The position numbers and the translations under genes were made by a program. From DATIJP01 sp964569185 (GTDB lineage Bacteria; Chlamydiota; Chlamydiia; Chlamydiales; Rhabdochlamydiaceae), in NCBI GenBank assembly GCA_964569185.1, contig CAZMTP010000058.1, positions 1 through 6,666 of the forward strand: DNA of 6,666 nt. The letters are read 5' to 3'. Below the pieces are notes generated by a model. The model did no database searches, was not told where the DNA came from, and saw nothing but the letters and a program-made list of their open reading frames with translations. This document shows, in pieces, positions 1 to 5,857 of this stretch (its first letter is position 1; each line of letters starts with the position of its first letter).

Positions 1-245
1 AAGGATATGTGCGGTTGAATCAGACCGTATTTAAAAAGATGGCGCCGCGCAGCTACTTATTGACCTGTTCTTGTTCGCAGCACATTGATGAATCACTCTT
101 CAAAAATCTGATTTTCCAAGCTGCCATGCATGCGGGCCGTAGAGTGAAGATCCTTTCTTCCCATCGGCAGGCTTTAGATCACCCAGTTTCCCTTGCCCAC
201 CCCGAAGGGGCTTACTTGAAGAGCCTTTTCCTTTACATAGAATAG
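1..245 (+). CDS. rlmI: RlmI-type SAM-dependent 23S rRNA cytosine methyltransferase, C-terminal fragment
   Basis: This is the last part of a gene whose start lies before the window; the open frame runs from the first full codon at position 3 to a TAG at 243-245. About 80 residues are visible. They match the end of the RlmI/RlmK-like class I methyltransferase fold: a GYxxLN helix at the window edge, a strand ending in LLTCSCS, a helix with FQAAMHAGR, then QALDHP and HPEGAYLKSLFLYIE. The TCSCS motif and the DHP...PEG.YLK ending are typical of this family, which in E. coli makes m5C at position 1962 of 23S rRNA using S-adenosylmethionine. The N-terminal PUA domain and SAM-binding loop are outside the window, so the exact target base cannot be confirmed. 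The GTG at 9 and ATG at 45 fall inside the domain and are not real starts. A paralogue with another rRNA target remains possible. Confidence 0.8.
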   Translation, partial: GYVRLNQTVFKKMAPRSYLLTCSCSQHIDESLFKNLIFQAAMHAGRRVKILSSHRQALDHPVSLAHPEGAYLKSLFLYIE

Positions 246-284
246 AGCCATTATATCGGTGCTGTACTTGTGCTTCTCTGGTTA

Positions 285-316
285 TGCTAGTTTTTAATTA
301 GCGCCTTTTTTCTTTT
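285..316 (+). terminator. Possible weak intrinsic terminator after the rRNA methyltransferase gene
   Basis: An imperfect stem can form between 285-292 and 296-303: the core GCTA/TAGC is flanked by A-T and G-U pairs and closes on a TTT loop. It is followed after two C residues by six T, one C and four T (306-316). A stem plus T-tract downstream of a stop codon fits a Rho-independent terminator. The stem is short and AT-rich, so this is a weak call. Its T-tract overlaps the proposed -35 box of fbaB. Confidence 0.35.
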
Positions 317-342
317 AATTTTTCCCATGCAAAGCATACAAT
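314..342 (+). promoter_or_regulatory. Possible sigma70-type promoter of fbaB
   Basis: A good -10 box, TACAAT, lies at 337-342. It is 17 bases from a poor -35 match, TTTAAT, at 314-319. Transcription would start about 350, giving a leader of roughly 15 bases that contains the AGGAGA ribosome binding site at 355-360. The -10 box is the only strong element. The short palindrome ATGCAAAGCAT (327-337) lies in the spacer and touches the -10 box. Confidence 0.4.
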
Positions 343-365
343 ACTCCTTTTAATAGGAGAAGATT

Positions 366-1421
366 ATGTCGCGTGAGCAGATTGAAAAATGGCTCGGTCC
401 TAAAGCTAAAGATCTCTTGAGCCATGTATGCAAAACAGTCCCTAAAGAAAAATTGCATATCCCAGGGCCTGATTGGATCGACCGTATCTTTGCTCCTACA
501 GACCGCAATATCCGCGTCTTGCGCAGCCTACAGACTATGCTAGGCCATGGCCGGCTCGCAAACACAGGCTATCTCTCTATTCTGCCGGTCGATCAAGGCA
601 TTGAACATACGGCGGGCGCCTCATTTGCTAAAAATCCTGACTATTTTGATTCTGAAAACATTGTGAAATTGGCCATTGAAGGCGGCTGCAATGCTGTAGC
701 CTCTACTTTAGGCGTTCTGGGCAGCGTGGCCAGAAAATATGCGCATAAAATCCCCTTCTTATTGAAATTTAACCATAATGAGCTGCTGACCTATCCCAAT
801 AAGTACAATCAGATTATTTTTGCCTCGATGCAGCAAGCCTATGATATGGGCTGCGTCGCAGTCGGCGCTACAATCTATTTCGGATCTGAAGAGAGTGACC
901 GGCAGATCATCGAAGTCAGCAAAGCCTTTGCCCATGCACACGAGCTGGGTATGGCCACAGTCCTTTGGTGCTATTTGCGCAATAGTGCTTTTAAGACAAA
1001 AGAAAAAGATTACCATTTGGCTGCTGATTTGACAGGCCAGGCCAACCATTTAGGCGTCACCATTGAAGCCGATATTATTAAACAGAAATTGCCTGAGAAC
1101 AATGGCGGCTTTAAAGCGCTTAACTACAGTAAATTTACAGATAAAATGTATACCGACCTGTGCACTGACCATCCGATCGATCTGACCCGTTATCAGGTCA
1201 TTAACCAATATATGGGAAGAGCAGGACTGATTAACTCAGGCGGAGCTTCAGGGGAAAATGATTTACAAGAGGCAGTGGCTACCGCGGTGATCAATAAACG
1301 GGCCGGGGGCATGGGGCTGATTTCAGGGCGCAAAGCGTTCCAGCGGCCTTTAAAAGATGGCATCCAACTACTGCATGCCATCCAAGATGTCTATCTTTGC
1401 AAAGAAGTCACCATTGCTTAA
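366..1421 (+). CDS. fbaB: Class I (Schiff-base) fructose-bisphosphate aldolase, DhnA/FbaB type
   Basis: This cytoplasmic enzyme of glycolysis and gluconeogenesis reversibly splits fructose 1,6-bisphosphate into dihydroxyacetone phosphate and glyceraldehyde 3-phosphate. The protein has 351 residues, almost the same as E. coli FbaB, and similarity runs from end to end. Landmarks are GYLSILPVDQGIEH at about 68-81 (family Asp at 76), GCNAVAST at 107-114, the NHNE segment at 136-139, VGATIYFGSEES at 166-177, ADIIKQK at 235-241, GRAGLINSGG at 284-293 and GMGLISGRKAF at 315-325. Lys239 in ADIIKQK is at the place expected for the Schiff-base lysine of this family. The two glycine-rich stretches near the end form the phosphate-binding part of the TIM barrel. 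The ATG at 366 is supported by AGGAGA five bases upstream and by full-length alignment to the family. The gene stands alone on its strand and converges on the AsmA-like gene. It appears intact. The class II (metal) aldolase is unrelated in sequence and is excluded. Confidence 0.96.
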   Translation: MSREQIEKWLGPKAKDLLSHVCKTVPKEKLHIPGPDWIDRIFAPTDRNIRVLRSLQTMLGHGRLANTGYLSILPVDQGIEHTAGASFAKNPDYFDSENIVKLAIEGGCNAVASTLGVLGSVARKYAHKIPFLLKFNHNELLTYPNKYNQIIFASMQQAYDMGCVAVGATIYFGSEESDRQIIEVSKAFAHAHELGMATVLWCYLRNSAFKTKEKDYHLAADLTGQANHLGVTIEADIIKQKLPENNGGFKALNYSKFTDKMYTDLCTDHPIDLTRYQVINQYMGRAGLINSGGASGENDLQEAVATAVINKRAGGMGLISGRKAFQRPLKDGIQLLHAIQDVYLCKEVTIA

Positions 1422-1435
1422 AAAGGATTTAATTT

Positions 1436-1534
1436 ATCCTGTCTATCCTGCCGCTTTAGCGATCTTACCTATCCTGATTGTCCGAAAAAAATAACAGGAT
1501 GAGAGGATCGCTAGCGCGGCAGGATAGGCAGGAT
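1436..1534. repeat. Large imperfect inverted repeat between convergent genes, made of ATCCTG/CAGGAT words
   Basis: The left arm 1436-1476 and right arm 1495-1534 are reverse complements over nearly their whole length, with an 18-base A-rich loop at 1477-1494. Aligned from the outside in, the first 31 positions give 27 Watson-Crick pairs, three G-U pairs (as + strand RNA) and one mismatch (1455/1515). A small internal loop follows, then a six-pair ATCCTG/CAGGAT stem next to the loop. ATCCTG occurs three times in the left arm, and its complement CAGGAT three times in the right. It fills most of the 139-base gap between fbaB and the AsmA-like gene. No good T-tract follows on the + strand, and only a run of five T about 11 bases past the arm on the - strand, so it is not a textbook terminator. 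It could be a bidirectional transcription barrier, a stabilising 3' hairpin, or a member of a REP/MITE-like repeat family. Confidence 0.85.
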
Positions 1535-1560
1535 GTGCTCACCAGTAAGCAGATTTTCGC

Positions 1561-4500
1561 TTATGTTAAAATCTTTAAAAGCTGTTTGAGTGGCTTTTCG
1601 TTCTTTTTGATCTTGGTCTTTTTCTTTAGCTTAGGCTGCTTGGCCTTAGCAGTTTTGTTTTTGTCCCAAGGGTAGGGTTGCTTGGGAGTAGGGGATTGTG
1701 TGTCTCGATCGGGCAGAGTGGCCAACTTTCCGATGAGTTCGCCAATCAGCGCCCCGGTAGAGCCTTTGCCTATCACACTGGAGGCCAACCCGCTTTTCTG
1801 CCATAGAAGCAGGGCGGTGATCTTTGCAGTGGCCTTTTTTGTATCTAATTTAACACGGTCCATAGAACCTTTTAGGGGCACTTGAAGCACATAATCAGGA
1901 GGCAGATTCTCAATGCCAAATGCTTTATGCAAGCATTGGCTTGTGAGTCCAAGAACCATATCTGCATGCTCTTTGGCAAGATCGATATTCCCAAAGGTGC
2001 AAATCTCTAGAGAGTTATTGATTAAAATTTCGGTCCGCTCAAGAGTGCAGGTATGATCCTGTATGTGGAGATCAATAGGTGTGAACCAGAGGCTAAGATC
2101 TGAACTGGGCTCGATGTTCTGTTTCAAAAGTCCGAGTGTGAGGGATAAATTGCCCTCATTTTTACAAAAGATCTGCCCAAGTTCGATATGTGCGTTGGGA
2201 ATGGACAGGGTTTGCCATTCAGATGTGAAGGGGAGGGAAAAACCTTCAGAATCGATTTGTAAGGTGACAGGATGTAACGATTCTATCGAAGTGATGGAAA
2301 GCGGGTTGACCTCTTTTAAAAATAGGGAAGAGATTTTATGGGTGAGTAAGATTTGAGCATGGAGTGGCTGATTTAAAGTTAAAATTCCATTTTCAAAAGA
2401 GCCATCAAGCGAGGTGCGCACATTGGGCGAATGGATATTAAACTGGACCGGTCCTGTAAAATTCTTCAATGATGCGGCCACTTGTGCATTCAATGTCTCT
2501 CCAAAAAAAATAGAGAAGGGGAAATCGGTCCTTCCTAGAGGGCGCGCACAGATATCCAGCAGAACGGTGGGTAGTTTTTGGATCTGACCTTGGATTTGGG
2601 CAGAAAAAGGAATCTGATTATAGCGCGGATCAAATTCTGCTTTTAATACACATTTTCCTTCTCGATTCACTGTGGCACCCAGATCAAGGGCAATAGGAGT
2701 AGTCTGATTTAAATGGCTTAAAGCCAGTTTAAATTGATCTAAAGAAATGATACGCCCCGTTTTTTTCTCGATAAAATTGCAATGGTCGCTGATTAAAGTA
2801 GCATTTAATAGAGCGCTATTTAGGTCTTGCTCGGTCAATAAATAGGAAAATGTGGGGATTGAAAGATGAAAGTGGGCCGGCTTTTGCAGTTCAAAAGGGG
2901 CCTCTTTTTCTTCTGTGAGCCAGCGGTCTAAAAGGGCATAGCTTTTTTCATTTAAAATCCAATCGAATGTGGTCGGTTTTTTTACCGTTAAGAGTCTGTT
3001 TTTTAACCCAAAACTGGTTTCAAAATTCAGCGATTTTCCTTTGGCGGCTAAAGAAAAAAGCTGTTCCTCTGGAGAGGTTTCTGCCTGGAAATTGAGGTTC
3101 AAAGAGGGGCCAAAAAGGGTGGTCAAAGGTTGATCGCTGCCAACAAGTCCATCGAGCAGCCCCAAGGGGAACTCTTCTGTGCTCATCGAGAAATAGACCT
3201 GTGATTTAGAAAAATCTAATGGTCTTTCCAGTTTGTATGATTTCACGGTTGCTTTTAGCTCTATCGGCTGGCCTTCGCTTTTAAAATAGATGTCCAACGT
3301 TTCATTCAAGGCATCAATCGAGAGCTGACAGTGCACATTTTTTAATGTATGGACCTGCTCTTCATATTGGAGAGAAAGAGTATCTATTGAGGCTGTGGCG
3401 CTCGCTTTTAAATTTTGCAGTGTGGAGAGCGCTACAGGAGTGGCAAAAGGGGCCACAGACAGATGCAGCGCTGCCGGAGCCAAAAGAATCGGGTTTTTAG
3501 TGTCTTGCGGAAATAAGGACTGGAATTTTGTTGGGGTCAATAGATAATTTAAAGAGAGCGGCTCTTTAAGCTTGAGTTCATCCAGCGCGTTATTAAACCC
3601 AAGCAAACAGTCTAGGTCGATTTCTTGTCCTGCCACTTTCATGCGAATATTATCCAAAGTGTTGACCTGGATCTGCCCTTCGAGCTGATCGACGAGCCAA
3701 TCATGAATTGTGGGAATTTGGAAATGGCAATTAAACGCCAATTGTTCCCAACTGTGACGAGGAAAGACACATTCATTAATTGAGAGTTGGATAGGCGAAA
3801 GGCGAGGGGACGAATGGTAATCGGCCAAAATGGGCTGCAGTAGAGTGACTTTGTCATCAATGCGCAGCTGAATTTCTGAAATCTTCAATAGAGGCGTAGT
3901 GGCTTTGAAATTTAAATGGGTCGCCTCTTTACTGATATTCAGCGTACAAAGTCCATCAAAAGAGGGGCCAAAAAGGGTGACCAGTTTTTCACTTAAGAGC
4001 TGCTCTGCAATTTTTATGGGGAACTCTTGGAGCTGTATTTTACAATTGCCCTGTATAGTGTTAGAAAAAGGCTCCTGCAGATCTGCTTTAAGCTGGATTT
4101 GGGAATTTAAATGGCCCATTTTAAGAGAGCCATTGGAAATAAATTTCAGATCTTTCTCTAACTGATTGGAGGATAGCGAAAAGGAGAGGGCATCTAAACT
4201 GATCGTCTCATTGGTTTCATTGGCAATCAGATAAGCGGGCGCTACTTTGACCTGAGATTGAAAATGGGCTTTTTTGAAATCCAATCCATAGGGCAGGGAC
4301 AGTTTCTCCATTTCGATGGTCACTTCCGGAGAATTTGTCAGAGAAAAACCTCTTAACGCTTCATATCTTTGAAAGAGATCGGGAGAGATAGAAAAGTTGA
4401 GTTTAGCTGGACTTTTCAATGTGAGGCGTCCATCCACACTTTCTGCTTGAATCTCTGCTTGAACGAGTGCACTTTGGGCCATCAAATAGAGCTCTTGGCT

Positions 4501-5301
4501 TTGTGGGGCAAATTTAGCTTCTAAATCTAAATCAAAAGAGGGGCCGATCGTTTCTACTAAAAGCCCTTTGAATGAAGGATCAAAAAAGCTGAGCAGTTCA
4601 TCCATTCCAAAAATAGGGAAGTGGAGCAATTTGGCTTGGACCTCTAGATGGGGCTGATCAAAATTAAGGGAGCTAATTTCTGCTTTAATATCAAATTTCC
4701 CTGTGAGCTGGCCCTGCTCTGTCTGCCCAATGAGTGCGCACTGGATCGGAAATTGATCTTCAGGAAGATGGATATGGGAAACCACTTTTTGAAATGACGC
4801 CAGCGGTTTATTTTTTGAAAAAATCAGCAACGAACCGTGATCGATTGAGATAGTGCCGAAATAGTTTTTATTTAGAGATAATTGGGGCAGAAAACCACAC
4901 TCAAAAACGGGAGGGGCAGGAGAGGCAGAAAACGCAGGTTTTAGCGAAGGGGAAAGATCAGCATCTAACTCTATATGCGGGGCAGTGAGTTTCAGTTCGC
5001 CCAATTGATGATTTAAAAGCAGTTTCCAAAGAGGAATCGAACTAGAAATCTCTTCGCAACGAAAAAAGAGCCCCTCTTTTTGCGCAGTCCACTGAACGCC
5101 GCGGATTTTCTGCTTGCCAAACAAGGACAAAGAAAACTCTTGGGCCTGAATTTTTTTCCCTGAGAACTTTTTATTCAAAAAGAAAAGGACCGTTTTGCGT
5201 CCCCAGCTGCTAGAAGCGATTGTGGGCGCAGAAATGAGCAGTCCGTAGATAGAAACGATGCTCACAAAAAGAAAAATAACAAATCTATTTTTTGGCTTCA
5301 T
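1561..5301 (-). CDS. Giant AsmA-like envelope protein with N-terminal membrane anchor and internal repeat modules
   Basis: The protein has 1246 residues from the ATG at 5301. A TTG at 5337 would add 12 residues but lies deeper in the Nudix gene, and the ATG places the basic MKPKNR directly before the hydrophobic segment, so ATG is preferred; no clear ribosome binding site precedes either. Residues 7-29 form one membrane segment, a signal anchor or possibly a cleaved signal peptide. The next part (about 40-90), with FSLSLFGKQKIRGVQW, resembles the start of AsmA-like proteins. Most of the rest alternates short polar and hydrophobic strands, as in long beta-sheet envelope proteins. Five degenerate modules begin near 228, 427, 529, 711 and 910. 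Residues about 1097-1153 (GNIDLAKE ... LQVPLKGSMDRVKLD) resemble the AsmA C-terminal domain. A Gly-rich stretch and a 33-residue tail with 14 lysines follow. AsmA/TamB-type proteins bridge inner and outer membranes and are implicated in lipid transport or outer membrane assembly; that role here is inference. The frame is unbroken. Confidence 0.85.
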   Translation of the reverse strand: MKPKNRFVIFLFVSIVSIYGLLISAPTIASSSWGRKTVLFFLNKKFSGKKIQAQEFSLSLFGKQKIRGVQWTAQKEGLFFRCEEISSSIPLWKLLLNHQLGELKLTAPHIELDADLSPSLKPAFSASPAPPVFECGFLPQLSLNKNYFGTISIDHGSLLIFSKNKPLASFQKVVSHIHLPEDQFPIQCALIGQTEQGQLTGKFDIKAEISSLNFDQPHLEVQAKLLHFPIFGMDELLSFFDPSFKGLLVETIGPSFDLDLEAKFAPQSQELYLMAQSALVQAEIQAESVDGRLTLKSPAKLNFSISPDLFQRYEALRGFSLTNSPEVTIEMEKLSLPYGLDFKKAHFQSQVKVAPAYLIANETNETISLDALSFSLSSNQLEKDLKFISNGSLKMGHLNSQIQLKADLQEPFSNTIQGNCKIQLQEFPIKIAEQLLSEKLVTLFGPSFDGLCTLNISKEATHLNFKATTPLLKISEIQLRIDDKVTLLQPILADYHSSPRLSPIQLSINECVFPRHSWEQLAFNCHFQIPTIHDWLVDQLEGQIQVNTLDNIRMKVAGQEIDLDCLLGFNNALDELKLKEPLSLNYLLTPTKFQSLFPQDTKNPILLAPAALHLSVAPFATPVALSTLQNLKASATASIDTLSLQYEEQVHTLKNVHCQLSIDALNETLDIYFKSEGQPIELKATVKSYKLERPLDFSKSQVYFSMSTEEFPLGLLDGLVGSDQPLTTLFGPSLNLNFQAETSPEEQLFSLAAKGKSLNFETSFGLKNRLLTVKKPTTFDWILNEKSYALLDRWLTEEKEAPFELQKPAHFHLSIPTFSYLLTEQDLNSALLNATLISDHCNFIEKKTGRIISLDQFKLALSHLNQTTPIALDLGATVNREGKCVLKAEFDPRYNQIPFSAQIQGQIQKLPTVLLDICARPLGRTDFPFSIFFGETLNAQVAASLKNFTGPVQFNIHSPNVRTSLDGSFENGILTLNQPLHAQILLTHKISSLFLKEVNPLSITSIESLHPVTLQIDSEGFSLPFTSEWQTLSIPNAHIELGQIFCKNEGNLSLTLGLLKQNIEPSSDLSLWFTPIDLHIQDHTCTLERTEILINNSLEICTFGNIDLAKEHADMVLGLTSQCLHKAFGIENLPPDYVLQVPLKGSMDRVKLDTKKATAKITALLLWQKSGLASSVIGKGSTGALIGELIGKLATLPDRDTQSPTPKQPYPWDKNKTAKAKQPKLKKKTKIKKNEKPLKQLLKILT
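3101..3121. repeat. 21-base direct repeat inside the AsmA-like gene, copy A
   Basis: This stretch is identical over 21 bases to 3959-3979. The two copies are 858 bases (286 codons) apart and in the same frame. On the - strand both encode part of the LTTLFGPSL / LVTLFGPSF motif (residues about 728-734 in this copy). It marks homologous positions of two protein modules. Confidence 0.9.
3959..3979. repeat. 21-base direct repeat inside the AsmA-like gene, copy B
   Basis: This copy is identical to 3101-3121 and encodes the FGPSF motif near residues 444-448 of the AsmA-like protein. A shorter 14-base relative, TCAAAAGAGGGGCC, is at 4532-4545, where the protein reads IGPSFD (residues 252-257). Copy B (3956-3969) shares all 14 of those bases. 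Confidence 0.9.
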
Positions 5302-5857
5302 TGGTTTGCCATTGGCTATACTGTAAAATGGCGGCAATCGTCTTCACATCTTCAATCTCATGCTCATAGACCATCTCGAGCGCACTCTCAAGAGAAACTT
5401 CAAACGGGTCGATCCATTCATGGTCATCAGGGGGAAGATAGCTGGGTGAGAGCTGTTTTGCGATATAAAGGTAAATATACTCGGTGCAATATCCCGGTGT
5501 AGTAAAAAAGCCGCCCAAAGAGATAAACAGCTCTGCTTTGTAGCCTGTTTCTTCTTGAAGTTCTCTTTTAGCGCATTCTAGAGGGTCTTCATTTTTCTCT
5601 AATATGCCTGCAGGAATCTCTATTAAAATCTTCTGGGCTGCGCGGCGCCACTGTTTGATCAGCAGAAGATTGCCTTGGTCGGTGACCGGAATAACCGCCA
5701 CTGCTCCGGGATGGACTACAATATCATACTGCTGGGGCGCGCCTTCTTGAAGTTGAAAATGATCTCTTCTTAGGGAGAGGATTTTTCCTTTATAAACAAA
5801 CTCGGACTGGGTTTTGGCCTTTTTTTCTAATTGATACTGTAATTTTGATTTACTCAT
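5285..5857 (-). CDS. Nudix hydrolase, ADP-ribose pyrophosphatase-like (NudF type)
   Basis: This 190-residue soluble protein carries a perfect Nudix box at residues 84-106: Gly84, five residues, Glu90, seven residues, then REL, one residue, EETGY. The glutamates at 99, 102 and 103 would bind the catalytic magnesium. A proline at 121, 16 residues after the box Gly105 in GGFFTTPGYCTE, is the mark used to separate ADP-sugar hydrolases from other Nudix enzymes. The sequence before the box (VVHPGAVAVIPVTDQGNLLLIKQWR and EIPAG) also fits the ADP-ribose pyrophosphatase branch. The expected reaction is ADP-ribose to AMP plus ribose 5-phosphate; other nucleotide sugars are possible. The ATG at 5857 overlaps the glmS stop in an ATGA arrangement (4 bases), and the TAG at 5285-5287 lies 17 bases inside the next gene. 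It therefore sits in the middle of a coupled operon. Its upstream GTGGA is only a weak ribosome binding site, so re-initiation after glmS is likely. Substrate choice cannot be settled from sequence. Confidence 0.88.
   Translation of the reverse strand: MSKSKLQYQLEKKAKTQSEFVYKGKILSLRRDHFQLQEGAPQQYDIVVHPGAVAVIPVTDQGNLLLIKQWRRAAQKILIEIPAGILEKNEDPLECAKRELQEETGYKAELFISLGGFFTTPGYCTEYIYLYIAKQLSPSYLPPDDHEWIDPFEVSLESALEMVYEHEIEDVKTIAAILQYSQWQTNEAKK

Noticed and set aside
268..288. A second fbaB promoter using TTGTGC and TATGCT
   Set aside because: The boxes are only 9 bases apart, far too close for a sigma70 promoter, and the TATGCT is part of the proposed terminator stem.
759..1049. A 96-codon - strand frame inside fbaB
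   Set aside because: It lies wholly antisense to conserved aldolase sequence and has no recognisable domain.
1436..1534. The repeated ATCCTG words as a CRISPR-like array
   Set aside because: The repeats are only 6-7 bases, the spacing is irregular, and they are arranged as two complementary arms rather than as repeat and spacer units.
1478..1675. A 65-codon + strand frame with a hydrophobic C-terminal half
   Set aside because: It starts in the hairpin loop, runs through the right arm and is otherwise antisense to the Lys-rich 3' end of the AsmA-like gene. Its hydrophobic part is the complement of Lys and Glu codons, and it has no ribosome binding site.
2063..2356. A 97-codon + strand frame inside the AsmA-like gene
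   Set aside because: It is antisense to an unbroken long coding region and its protein has no family features.
5301..5337. The TTG at 5337 as the start of the large gene
   Set aside because: The ATG at 5301 gives a more usual signal segment and a shorter overlap with the Nudix gene; the extra 12 residues show no conserved feature.
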